From Bryopsis sp. KO-2023 (lineage: Eukaryota; Chlorophyta; Ulvophyceae; Bryopsidales; Bryopsidaceae): DNA of 64,000 bases. The position numbers and the translations under genes are program-made. Under the pieces are notes generated by a model, which saw only the letters and a list, made by a program, of their open reading frames with translations, was not told the DNA's origin and did not search any database. Shown here one piece after another: positions 21,201 to 32,700 of the stretch. Each line of letters opens with the position of its first letter. The stretch's first letter is position 1. The stretch covers positions 1,798,001 through 1,862,000 of the forward strand of contig BSYQ01000002.1 in the NCBI GenBank assembly GCA_030272585.1, read 5' to 3'.

Positions 21201-24200
21201 AGAGGGAAGTTATTCGGTTTGAAAGAACTAGTCCCTCAAGAATCTTTTTCAAGGATCATGGTTCACATATCACAGCTATCTCAACATAGCACGTTGACAC
21301 AACCCAGCTAGCTCGATCAACATCAATAACATAGGACAGACGAGATTCCTTGACTAAAAGACGTTTCGCCGGGCTGGATGATTTTCTGAGTAGACAAGCC
21401 CCTATATCCTTGCGAAAGGAAAAATGCAACCCTTTAGTAGTTGAAAGATATGTAAAAACTTGGTTCTACTGTCAAGTTCCTGAAAATGTTGCGAACGACT
21501 TTCACGCCTCACTCATTATAAGTCATGGACGATTTTGAGTTCCTTTGATCGACTCTCCCTTATGATAATCGTTTGCGGGTCTATTGACAAGAACCTCATA
21601 TCACTAACCATAAAAAAAGATTTCTTAGATCCTAGTGTGTATATAATAGAGGTGCTGAAACGTCTTTAACTTATCACATGGCTCAACAGAGTTAAATAGT
21701 TAGAACACGGAAGCGCGAAAAGGGATTCTATGGTGCATGCGCTAGATTTACGGAGGCTAAATGAGACGAATTTGCCGAGTTGAAAATCACACGTCACGGA
21801 AAAAAGTGTTGGACAAAAACGTTGATGGTGCGGGAACAAATGAACGGGATCACTTTAGTAGTCTTAAGAGCACAAGAAGAATAACACTCATCAAGAATGA
21901 TCTTCTATAATGTAATATATATATATTTAAATACATATATATATATATATATATATATAATAATTTCCATTGATAGTGGTCATCTGCAATTGTCGCTCCG
22001 AAAAAGTATTGTGTGGAGATAGAAAAATGCCTGGGCCAAGCTGTACGCGTTTGTGTTCATGTCTTCATATATATAGTCTCGGGACCCACCTCACCAAACA
22101 TTATTGGATGGAACCCTTGTCGGTCCCAAACGTTACATAACAATCAAAGAGATTGCAACAAACAATAAACTAGCGAAATATATGAAGGCGAAGAAGTACA
22201 CTCTTGTGATTGCAGCCGCAAAGCATTATTCATAGAAACGTGCCGACTTCCCACCATTTTCATGGACCACTTTCGTGTATCACTTGATGCTTGGGGACCT
22301 CTGATAGAAACGTCGGGTCTTGTTATGTTCTCCAAGTTTCATTTCTTGTTACTGCGTTGTTGAGGGATGTGGTCTTTGGGTATATAGTATACCCTTGATA
22401 CAAAAGAGTTGATACACAAAATATAAAGTTGTAATTAGGCAGGATAACTTGTTTTTTAGACGTTGGTGCCCACAAGAGTGGGGAAAGGCGCACCAGATTT
22501 TCGGAAACATTTAAAACACTTTCTATACTTCATATGACGCTGTACGACCGGGCTGAAGAAACTTGGAGAAAACGGCAGATTGAGAATCGCAGGCGACACG
22601 TGGGTTGCAATCAAGCATCGGTGGTCGCTTCGGGGCATGGAAATTTAGAGAAAAAACGCATGATGAATAGACTCCGACAACAGATGGCTTGATTTCCGGT
22701 TTAAAGAAGGTTAGAGGGGACGCGCGTTCCGACAATCCTCGGCGACACTTGGCCCGAGTTAAAAAGCAACTTACATATTTACATCACATAACCTTCTTTT
22801 CTTTTAATCTTGCAAAAGCGTTAAATGAAGTACGTGCCGCGTCCAGGTTATGCTTTAGATGAGAAGTTTTGATGACGAAACAAGAGCGGGGCAGTATGAC
22901 GAGTTTCGACGCGCAAAGCCTCACGCTCTTTCCCATAGCACGTGAAACTGGCACTATGACTAAGATAAAGACACTTTTGTGAGGTATTTTTATTGTCTTG
23001 TTTACCTCGGCGGTCATAACGTACCAGGGAGTGCAAGTGAAGAAAATTCCAAGTAAGGAAAAGCTATAGAAGTGGTTTGAAAAAGAATTGAGCACCTCGG
23101 ATATAACGTTGCGAGTTGTTTGCCATGATACGAACGTCTATGTGCTATACTCCGAACTCGCCGAGAGCAAGAAGAAAGATACATATCGCACAATAACGTA
23201 CACCACGCCACTACATGACACGACTTGCTGCTACCAGCCGCACATACAAGCGCCACTTCCGCAATGGATCAATGTGTCCTTGGTGTGGACGACCAGCCCC
23301 TGTAACACAACCTGAGGTTAGATGAATTAGGGGGGAGAAGCTAAGAAATGTCATCGGATATAATATTATCAATATTGTTTCGGGAAATATTCGACTGTTG
23401 ATATGCAAGGAGCTATTTTTCCAAGAACTTGTTTTGTGTTTCGTCCGAAATGAGCTATGATCCTATAGAAACATGAGCCAAAGGTTTGTGAATGGAATTA
23501 TCGCATAGATCGTAATTAATCCGACTTTTATAGATCATCAATAAACGCGGAACGCCACGCTATAGCCTATAGGTTCAGGGAAGAGATGAAAAAGCGGCCA
23601 TAATTATAGAGGAGGCTATTTATCTTTATTTAGCAAAAAAGGATCCACGAAATCCACCTCTTTGCTTGGGCCGCACTCACCATGTGGGTATCAAGTGTGC
23701 GTTGTTAATGCATATTCTCTGTTTCTGTTTCAGAAACTGTTTTCGAAAGAAAAAAGATGACGGTGTTCGTTTGACAAGGGAAAAACGCCGATAGGACACA
23801 ATTCTCGGAGGGTGTGTTGTTGAGAGGAGTTCAAATCGAACAAAGTCGAACAAAATGGGTTTTTTTCTAGCATGAGGACTAAATGTTAAAAAAGATGAGG
23901 GTCGAGGTCATCACGCATAACAGAACATCATGCGAGTAGTAGAGGTAACCCAGTCTATGAGAAACGTTGATGATTCGCCCAAAAGGGGGGCTGATCAAAA
24001 TTACGAAATTAGGATCTTTTCGAAGAAATTCAAGATATGTTTCACAATTTATTTGGTTTCGAAGAGTCTTTCGAAAAACTCTTGAAAGACAAGTTGTCAT
24101 ACTTCAGAAGAAAGAAAAGAAAAAATTTACTTTTGATCGAACCAATGCATCGTGCAAAGAAGAAAAATATATTTTAATCTTTTTTATTTTTCTTAAAGAA

Positions 24201-24939
24201 AAAACTGTTTCCAGTCGCATACTTTGATGTTGGATTGTGAAGCTAGTTCAACTATGTATTCTCATTAGTTTTTTTTAAGGATTCCTTCAAAAGTATTTCA
24301 CATTAAACCTATGTTTTTGAGACAAACCAGAGAGGAGGCCCGCTACGACACGTTCCCGAGGTGTGAAAAGTAGCTGGTTTGTTATTAGGATAAGAAACCC
24401 ATATACATATATATATACATATCTCCGATTTTAACGGATTGGGTGATATAAACACAAGAAGCGACCTAATGGCGTCCTTGTCTAAGGCCCGGTGTGTAGG
24501 AGCGGTGGGGAGGCTGGGTGGGTGGGTCATCGCTGGAAACCCAAGGAGGGATCGTCATAGGGGTCGGGAGAATAAGAGGTTGGCTTTTTTCTGGAAAAAA
24601 GGGATGAGATTTCTTAGGAATAATGTTGTGGAGGTTCCACCGCACGTAATCTATATTGTCGCATATGAACGTGTGCATGCCCTGCTGCTTGGCTTTGTTG
24701 CGATGGTTGCGGCCATAACAGACTCGCTCCCTCAAAGCGATCATATATGTTTCATCCAAAGATGAACATTACACACTACAAAACCACTGATGTAAACTAA
24801 CTGAATGAGAGAAGACGCCAGAACGCTCGCTAGTAACGTGCACACTGGGTTCGATACGAGTTGAAAGAGTTGTGTTGAACAGATCTTGGCGATTCTGTTA
24901 GCACTCGGTAGTCCAAGATGCTTACTGAGCGACACATGC
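18241..24939. other. 6.7 kb with no supported gene
   Basis: Only short, unsupported frames. A hairpin AATATG..ACAGG / CCTGT-CATATT lies near 18271-18309. A T-arm-like GGTTCGACTCC occurs at 19385-19395. A perfect 7 bp stem, CCCCGCA-GAGAGTG-TGCGGGG, followed by CTTTTT, lies at 19481-19506 and looks like an intrinsic terminator, but nothing bacterial surrounds it. (AT)n runs occur at 21914-21960 and 24400-24422. Most of the stretch looks like long-decayed repeats. Confidence 0.4.
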
Positions 24940-25657
24940 ATCAGGGGGTGCCTTTCCTGTGGACCTGGAGGTGTGAAATGTCCTGGAGGCTGTTGAACAA
25001 GATGCTGACCACTGCCCCAGTGGTGACCACTCTTAGGAGGGAGGGGGAGGTGTTCTTGTGTACTGACTGGAGTCAGTGTGCAATAGCTAGACTGCTAGGT
25101 TAGATTTAGGATGGGCAGGAGAAGGTCATAGCCTATTACTCTAAGAACAATGAGATTGAGGCCAAGTATGCCCCCTCCCAAGGGGAGGCCATGGCAGTGA
25201 TCAAAACCATACGAAGGTTGAGATACTACCTGACAGGGAGGGAGTTCATTGTGTTTTCTGACTGTGGGGCTTTGACCTGGTTGATGAAGAGAGAGGAGGC
25301 AGTTTTATAAGATCCTGTAGTCCAGGAACTGCCAGTCCTGACCTAAAACAAAGAGTTACATAAGTTGCATGAATTAAGGAAAAGGATGGAGGAAAGAGTT
25401 AAGGAAACCATAGGCACAGCTCAGCATCGTCAGCAGAGGAATTATAGTGATAAACTTCAGAAGGAAAAGAGAATGGAAGCTCTAAAAATAGGAGATTCAG
25501 TTCTGGTAAGACTTAAGACTTCTAAGAAGTTAGTGGTGAAAGCACAGTCTGGATTTCGTGTCGATGAGGTAGACAGAACAAGAGTTCGGGTTAGAGTATC
25601 CAAGGGTACTCGACAGAGTCGGTGGGTAGCACTCGAGGACATAGCCATGCCCGAGTA
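24940..25657 (+). mobile_element. Ty3/gypsy pol relic (RNase H and integrase C-terminus)
   Basis: The first part translates to the RT/RNase H junction of a gypsy element (LLNKMLTTAPVVTTLRREGE, then FLCTDWSQ, then a YAPSQGEAMAVIKTIRRLRY segment and FSDCGALTWLM). The second part, from about 25365, matches the end of integrase: the basic helix with QQRNYSDK, GDSVLVRL, then a beta-rich tail. The middle of integrase is missing. It is a broken fossil with a handful of breaks. It is on the opposite strand from, and not clearly the same family as, the element at 1-4402. No LTRs were found around it. Confidence 0.85.
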
Positions 25658-25768
25658 GAGTCAAAGAGCGAAAACAGTACTTTGGCGAAGTTTCACGTCC
25701 AACCTGGGACATAGCTATCCTGTCACTTTAGGTGGCGACTGAAGCTGACGATATGGAGGACTCGCGAG

Positions 25769-26430
25769 CAGACCTGGGCCCGACCGGACCGGCAGCGAAA
25801 AACCGGTCCGGTCCGGTCCAACCTGTCCATGGACCGGCTGACCTGTCCGGTCCTGTCCGGTCCAGCGAAAAAACGCCGGTCCTTGCAAGACCGGACAGGT
25901 TGTGACCGGTCCTGTCCTGTCCCTGTCCGGTCCAATCAACCTCGGAAATCTGCAGAAATCTGGACCGGATTTCTGACAGATTTTCCGGTTTTAGACAGGT
26001 CACACTAAGATTTCGCCTTTATTAGACAAGCGGTGTGACCTGTCTAAAACCGGAACGACCCTGTCTTGACAGGGTTATTCTCCTGTTTTAGACCGGCTCC
26101 AGGTCGGTCTGGACAGGTGGGTCGCCTGTCCAGACCGACTTGGCACCTGTCTAGAACAGGTCACACAGGGCGTCACACCGGTCTAAAATAGGTCACACGA
26201 GTATAACCGTACTAGACAGGCGACAACCTGTCTGGAAAGGTCAAATCCGGTCTAGAAAGGTCAAATCCGATATAGAAAAGGTGGCCTTTACTAGACCGGA
26301 TTTGACCTTTCTTGGACCGGATTTGACCTTTCCAGACCGGATTTGACCTGTCTAAGAGAGGTCAAATCCGGTCCAGAAAGTGGTTGCCGGTCCGGTCCGG
26401 TCCGGTCCAACGGGTCGGCGCCCAGGTCTG
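25769..26430. mobile_element. hAT-type MITE (662 bp) with 8 bp target duplication
   Basis: The ends are CAGACCTGGGC on the left and its exact complement on the right. Perfect 8 bp duplications, CTCGCGAG, lie at 25761-25768 and 26431-26438. A CAG-starting short inverted repeat plus an 8 bp duplication is the hAT signature. The interior has no transposase. It is packed with ACCGGTCC/GGTCCGGT near both ends and GGTCAAATCCGGTC in both orientations at 26235-26380, typical subterminal transposase-binding repeats. The element is mobilised in trans if at all. Confidence 0.93.
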
Positions 26431-26525
26431 CTCGCGAGAAGTCACAGCATTTTTCTAAAGTGGCTTTGCGAATGAGGAAGATAAGTGGGGGATTTATATC
26501 GAGAGACGGAACGTCCGCAAACGAC

Positions 26526-27098
26526 ATGGCAGAGTCGATGACAGAGCAACAACTGAGTGAATGTCTGGCGGTCGAATTGTTGCAACTTCGGTCCGATTTA
26601 GAGAAAAGGACTGCGAAAGTAATTGAACGACTTAAACGAGCCTTCGGCAGCGAGACTGCCACTGAACGAACTGCACGAGACTTGCTCAGGCGACACAAGA
26701 TCGACCTAATGAGCAACTTGGAGAGCATGGACCGAATAGATATCTTTCGCAAACGATTGCGAATTATGAAAGGGAAAGAAGAGATTCCGGAGGAGCGATT
26801 ACAAGAAGTAATTCACGAAAGGTCTAGAACTCTTGGATGGCGACTTCAGATTGCCCATCGCAAGCGCCGGTTGGAGATTGCGGAGGATATGAAATATCAA
26901 GAAAGCAAAAGTGCGAAAGTGGAGCATTCGCAAGGAACAAATGAAAGCGAAGGGTTTGAAGTTACAGACAGCGAAAATGAGGGTGACATATACCACCGGA
27001 GGCACTTGAGTGTATTCCAACATTTAGTCCGGCATTTGACGCCTACAAACGTCTTCTCGGAGTCGATGTTGGAACCGAGTTACGGTTGTCGAGGCTAA
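26526..27098 (+). CDS. Hypothetical charged, helical protein (190 aa from this ATG)
   Basis: The reading frame is open from inside the hAT MITE, but the first sensible ATG after the MITE is 26526 (MAESMTEQQLSECLAVELL). The protein is almost wholly helical and rich in Arg, Glu, Lys and Leu (LRSDLEKRTAKVIERLKRAF, ERTARDLLRRHKIDLM). An acidic stretch (TDSENEGD) near residue 150 precedes a neutral tail. I recognise no domain. It follows a gypsy integrase remnant by 0.9 kb, so a retroelement origin is possible, as is a small host gene interrupted upstream by the MITE. Codon-level support is only the length of the open frame. Confidence 0.35.
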   Translation: MAESMTEQQLSECLAVELLQLRSDLEKRTAKVIERLKRAFGSETATERTARDLLRRHKIDLMSNLESMDRIDIFRKRLRIMKGKEEIPEERLQEVIHERSRTLGWRLQIAHRKRRLEIAEDMKYQESKSAKVEHSQGTNESEGFEVTDSENEGDIYHRRHLSVFQHLVRHLTPTNVFSESMLEPSYGCRG

Positions 27099-27788
27099 TC
27101 TAATAAAATATTTGCTATTTGGATGGTTATGTTATGCCTCGGGATTCAAGTAGTCAAAGGAAAGTGATTATCATTACTACACATTTGATCGGACAAAACA
27201 ATTTTACGGATGGGCATTTTGATTAAGGTGTTGATGAGCAAACGGAATCGCATCGCATTCTGATTGATCTTTGACCGAGCTCCCCAAGATATTGAATGAA
27301 AAGATACTAGACATGCCACAATTGGTGGGATTTATCTGCGAGGTAGAGGCAAAGTTAGATCAGCTCACGGATGAGAGCGAAGTCTTGAAGCACTTTCTTG
27401 GTCCCATCGATTTGGCACCATGCGGGAGGCCGCTAAACTTCTTATAGAGCTATTAGACATGAATACCTATGATGAATGATCGGGAAATAAGAAGACGAAC
27501 CAGGCTTTTCTCTTGACGTTCATTTGCAGCTCTAAGTGATCATGAAAACACACATAAGTTGTGTCTATTTGTATGTCCATCTTACCGTTGACTAGGACTA
27601 GAAGATTGGAAGTGGACTCCACTCAGTGAAGGTCCCTTTAGGTGTTTTTCGATTAGTCTCTTCATCGCGGAATGCATCAAAAAATGAAGTATCGGACGTG
27701 GGCCGAGTAGATAGAAAAAGTCCAAGGAGTATCGAGTTGATATTAGGTCAATGGTACCTCCTCCGGAAGTTTCACTTAGCATCAAGTG
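27099..27788. other. Spacer without a supported gene
   Basis: Short frames only, nothing repeated. It ends at the target duplication of the next element. Confidence 0.45.
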
Positions 27789-28071
27789 GTATATAACAGA
27801 GTTGTGCGCAAGTCGGATTTTCGACAACGACAACGGTACGGCAACGGCAATTAACGACGCCGTTGTTGCCGTGAAAACTGTTACCGTACCGTTGTCGCAC
27901 AACGGTTTAACGGCCGTTGTTGACCGTTAATAACGGTGACCAACGGCCACCGTTAACGGCGTTTCGATTAGTAAATTAGAATGAGTGAACTCCTTTCCCA
28001 TTCTCTCCTCGTTCGTTTCGCTCGTGTGAAAGGTAATAAAACTCTGCCAAGAACCAATTAAACAAAAGAGG

Positions 28072-28879
28072 AAGCTTTTTCCGAGCACGACGTACTTTGT
28101 CGCGCTCAAAACGAGTGAGAAACGAGGGAGAAAAGCCAGTTTTAGTTTTTTTCACAGAAACTGGCTTTTCTCCCTTGTTTCTCATTGTTTCTTATTCGTT
28201 TCGAGCGCGACAAAGTGCGTTATGCTCGAAAAAGTCTTGGTTTTATCGTCGTCGTGATCTCCAGGTCGAAAACAACTTTTCAACAGGAACGACCCGTGGT
28301 GTGGGAAAAGATCTGTGTTAGATCTATTTTTAGGTTAGTAAAGTTCCGTTGTGGGTTCCGCTTTCAGTGCCGCCGAAGTTCCGCCAAAAAGCGGAACTTA
28401 CAAGGGTCCTTTCAAGGTAAAGTGAGCGGAACAAGTCGAGTTCCGCTCTTCCCAATACTGCCTTTTAAGTTTCTATTTTAGGGGAATTTAATTTTTTTAA
28501 TCGGATTGGGAAGAGCGGAACTCGACTTGTTCCGCTCACTTTACCTTAAAAGGACCCTTGTAAGTTCCGCCAAAAAGCGGAACTTCGACGGCACTGAAAG
28601 CGGAACCCACAACGGAACTTTACTAACCTAAAAATAGATCTAACACAGATCTTTTCCCACACCACGGGTCGTTTCTGTTGAAAAGTTGTTTTCGACCTGG
28701 AGATCACGTCGACGATAAAACCAAGACTTTTTCGAGCACGACGCACTTTGTCGCGCTCGAAACGAGTGAGAAACGAGGGAGAAAAACCAGTTTTTGTGAA
28801 AAAAACTAAAACTGGCTTTTCTCCCTCGTTTCTCATTCGTTTTGAGCGCGACAAAGTACGTCGTGCTCGGAAAAAGCTT
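28072..28879. repeat. Near-perfect 0.8 kb hairpin inside the hAT-type element
   Basis: The arm 28072-28456 is the reverse complement of 28505-28879, around a 48 bp spacer. Agreement is high over about 380 bp, with a few mismatches and small gaps. Each arm holds a further hairpin (near 28115-28215 and 28750-28850) in which an AGTGAGAAACGAGGGAGAAA-type sequence meets its own complement, so the DNA is palindromic at two scales. A transcript would fold into long double-stranded RNA. Confidence 0.93.
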
Positions 28880-29162
28880 ACCTTTGCTTTGAACACTTTT
28901 TTACAACATTTTACGACCCTCTTCACACACCAAACGAACGAGGACAGCTTGAGAGGGATTAAAACTATTTACTTATAGTAATTACGACCGTTGTAATCGA
29001 TGCTAACGGCGAGCGCCGTTGCAACGGCTTTCTGACCGTTAACGGCGTTTTAACGGCCATCAACGGTGGCGGAGAGTTCGTGACGGGAACGGTACGGCAA
29101 CGGCCCGTTCCCGTTAACGGCGCCGTTATTAACGGAGCCGTTGCAACGACGCACAACTCTGG

Positions 29163-29233
29163 TGATACATGATACGGGACGTTGGTGGACCGGCCCGCCC
29201 CCTTTGCGGGCTGTGCCGCTTTATCCCGTATCA
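29163..29233 (-). repeat. TRIM 3' LTR (71 bp)
   Basis: Identical to 29629-29699 over all 71 bases. The LTR itself has complementary ends (TGATACGGGA/TCCCGTATCA) and a GC-rich middle, so it can form a hairpin. Confidence 0.93.
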
Positions 29234-29613
29234 TCTCGTCCCCCCTCGGGCCAGTGGTCGCCCTCGACCACCTTCTCCTTGTGCCCGTTACTCCATTCTC
29301 CTTGACCCCTCTGCGATTACCGGGTTACCGTTCTCTCGCGGGTCTATTCGGGGGTTCTCCAGGATCTTTCTTGTGATCCTCTGATCCTTCGTTCTTATCC
29401 CTTTGATCCGTCTAGTCTCTTGAGCTTATGGTCTTTTGCCTTGCTCTGCGGCGGCGATCACTGTGATGATCTCAGCCCCCTCCCCTCCTTCGCAGTGATC
29501 CTCATGCTCTTTCACCTCTCGTTACTACCACTCTCGGGTCAGAGGCGCCAACTCACTCTCAACTTCCATGGCCTCGCTAGGACTCGAACTTGTGACCTTC
29601 GGATCGCAAGTTC

Positions 29614-29626
29614 GGCTCCGAAACCA
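29614..29626 (-). promoter_or_regulatory. TRIM primer-binding site
   Basis: The minus strand reads TGGTTTCGGAGCC two bases after the LTR, sharing its first 12 bases with the gypsy primer site at 4237-4248. Downstream (about 29575-29600) the leader carries AGTTCGAGTCC, one base from the tRNA/Pol III B box. It may be tRNA-derived. Confidence 0.85.
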
Positions 29627-29628
29627 AA

Positions 29629-29699
29629 TGATACATGATACGGGACGTTGGTGGACCGGCCCGCCCCCTTTGCGGGCTGTGCCGCTTTATCCCGTATCA
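29629..29699 (-). repeat. TRIM 5' LTR (71 bp)
   Basis: The 5' LTR on the minus strand, followed by the primer site. It is identical to 29163-29233. Confidence 0.93.
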
Positions 29700-29711
29700 T
29701 CTGGTATATAA

Positions 29712-32700
29712 TGTTCATGCAAGCTTTCTTGTGAGACGTGTGGGCATACTATCACAAGTATAATAGATTTTTACGTCGTCGGGCTTTTCAAACACACGTA
29801 TCGGATAAGATGATCCTTCGAACTGAAACTCGTTTTACTGCCTTGGTACCATTTCCTTCACCTTCATAATAGTGTCAAGAAAATCTGCGATAAAGTTAAG
29901 TCTATCCACCAAACGTTTTCGTTTCGTGAGGGTTTGTGCAATGGTGTTCCCTAGCGACCAACAATTTTCTTTTTTCTTTAATAATCTATTAGAAAACAAC
30001 GTTTACCAACTTCGAAGCAAGAAAGATCTTATCGTATCTCGTTTTGATAAGGGATTTCTTTTATTTGGCCACTTTTAGCAAAACCTCAATCAATAAATTT
30101 TTTTTGGTGTAATGTAAGCGTGAGTAAGGCACCGATAGGATGCCACGATCTTTAAAACTAATGCCAAACCAAGATACGGCTCGTTCACCCAGTCCTTCTT
30201 GGGGTAACATGGCGGAAGTGTTCTCGGCACGTGGGCTAACGTAGTCTTCTGATGTTACAATCATAGCTTGAAAGTGTTGTGCCACCACCAAAACACTTTG
30301 AACAGGCTTGCAACATTAGAGTCGCTCCAACCTACTATCTTGTAGCGATAAGTGGGGGGAAAACGAATAAGTAAAAGAAACAACGTTTGATGACGTTTAA
30401 GCTCGTTGATTGATTTAACTATTGCTAGTTTAGAGCAAGGGAAGATTCACAATCAATAGCAATTTTCACTGAATAATTACAGATGCAAGATTTAATGTAT
30501 GGACGTATTTTTCTTTGGATCACCATATGGTGTTACATAATAAGTTCCTCACTACAGTATTTAAACATGGTTTCAGAGCCAAAGTAGCAATCCACGGGTT
30601 GGTGCACCAAGTTCAATTGAAAAATAAGCGCTAAAGATGCACTTGTTATTCAAACTCGATCGAAGAAAAAAACAATCAAAGACGTTTTACTTGATTTTTT
30701 TTCCGGCTAGCTCTGGTAAAATAAATAAGATTTACAACCCCTTTTTTTTCAGCCCGGGGAGAAAATATTCAATCACAGCGGCTTTTCCTTTTTCTTTTCC
30801 TTCCCCCCGAAAAAAAAATGGATAAGAACCCTTTTGTTTTTCAGCCCTGATCTTTGAGGTGAATGTGTGTTGTGTGCTATGTGCGCGATAGTCGCCCTGT
30901 TATCTCAACGGACGTTTACTCAGTTGCCGCCCACATATGCAAAAGTCGACATTCAAGTCAACGTCAAAGTATCTAGATACTATTACAAAAAAAGTACTAT
31001 TGTATTGCGCAATCAAGTCCCGAATTTAGAACGTTTAAAAACAATCGCAGATATATCAATATGGTATGGATTTTTTTAGCCTTGATTAAAACAATACTTT
31101 CGTCCCGAAAAGAAACGTTTCGGTTATCACCAAGGAAATATCACAAAGGGCGAAAAAAAAACAAACCATATATGAGAACAGTGTCTCTCATTGCTTGTGC
31201 ACCATTCACAAATAAGCGATTGTCCTCGCAATCATTCGGAAATGTCGAATTATTTGCCAATATTAGGGCAAGATGTGGCCCATTCATGTGGATTTATGCT
31301 GTTTGGACGGGGGCGGTAGAGGTAATGGTAGTGAGCACAGTGTTTGTGTTTCATCATTTGGGGGGGGGGGGGGGGTTCAAGTTGTGATACAAGCTTGGTA
31401 GGGGGTGGGTGGGCTCTTGGATGTGTATTCCAGGTGGCTCTTCAGCTAGCGACTGTGGCTCCTAGAGAACGTTAAATTATCAAAAAATATCAAGAAGGAT
31501 ATGAACAAGAAGTAGATATAGCGCATTGATAACCCTCTCAACCTGTTGTCAACCCTCTCAACCACTCCCACAAAAACAATGAGAGATTGTTGGTCTGCTC
31601 TTCGTGTTAAATCTGCATGAAATAATGCTCACAATTGCGTCAGCGGCACATTCATAGCTTTGACTTCTTGGTTAACTTTTTTTCTTGTAGATTTCGTATC
31701 GATTTTCTCGGATCTTCAATAAGAGGCGTCAAAAGTTTCGGTTAATAATATATACATACAGAACATAGACAGACGGTTGTCAATACATATGATCCTTCTA
31801 AACAAACAATTATTTCTTTCACCTTGTTAAAAGCAAGAGTTATAATCCGAGCTTCACCTTCAAAAAAAAGGGCTTGGAATATGACTATCGTGTCTACGAT
31901 TTGCCAATCATTCTGGATTGTGTTTTGTTATCAAGCCCTCGATTCTAGGATACTTGGTTAATACACTTAATTACTTAAACAATCCAACAATTTTGCATTT
32001 CACTTTATTGGCGTTTCTTTGTTTTGGACTATGTTCATTATCGCAAAGATTACTTTATATGGGAAGCGGTCTATAGGATGCAAGGAACCCTTCCAATATA
32101 TTCCAATTTCTACTATGGGACGAAGCAGAAATGTTGTGGACTACCTTTCTCAAAATATCTTGGTCGTGCGAAAGAAAGGGAATTTTGCTTCTCAATATTG
32201 TTGGTTGTCCCCGATTTGTTTGTATCGTAATGTGAACATTTTCAACTCGAATGATACAATAACCGCATGGTTTGTCTTATATAACGCGCAAATTTAGCAT
32301 CGCACTTGAAACCTGATCGTATCAACAAATGCTGGTTGTTTTTTCCTATGAAATCGTGATTTGCAACGATGCCTTGATGAAAATAGTTAAGGAATTCAAC
32401 TTGGAAAAAAAAAAAAGGTTTGGCTACTTTAAAGCATTTTGCTAACAACTCACGAGGTTTACGTTATTCCACCGATAAAAAGCAATTACAAAGGTTTGAC
32501 GGTTTAGTGTGTCAAGTTAGGGGAAAAGCAAAAGTGGATTTTTATTTGAGCTCTACTTGTGAGAAGTTAGTGTTTTCGTAGTGGAGCAATACTCTCACCG
32601 TTGAACGACGCCAAAACCTATTCGAAAGCGCAAATCATACTTAAAAAGAAAAGCTAAAAGGTCTTCGCTTGGTTCGATTTAAACGGAGACGATACGTTGG

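Larger units (their letters stand above)
29163..29699 (-). mobile_element. TRIM (terminal-repeat retrotransposon in miniature), 537 bp
   Basis: Two identical 71 bp LTRs (29163-29233 and 29629-29699), each TG...CA, flank 395 bp without coding capacity. A primer site follows the LTR on the minus strand, and a purine-rich tract (GAGGGGGGACGAGA) precedes the other LTR (29234-29249). The 5 bp target duplications TCTGG (29158-29162 and 29700-29704) are perfect. These are the four defining parts of a TRIM. The identical LTRs imply a recent insertion, and it is moved in trans by an autonomous LTR element. Confidence 0.95.
27789..29711. mobile_element. Foldback hAT-type element, interrupted near its right end by a TRIM
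   Basis: The element proper runs 27797-29161. The terminal repeats are CAGAGTTGTGCG and its complement. The 8 bp target duplications are GTATATAA at 27789-27796 and 29704-29711, and the right one is displaced by the TRIM at 29163-29699. The first and last 250 bp are filled with AACGG/CCGTT motifs, often as CCGTTAACGG, the subterminal repeats expected for hAT transposase. The centre is a giant inverted repeat (see next entry). No transposase is encoded. CAG-type ends plus an 8 bp duplication make hAT the best superfamily. Confidence 0.92.
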
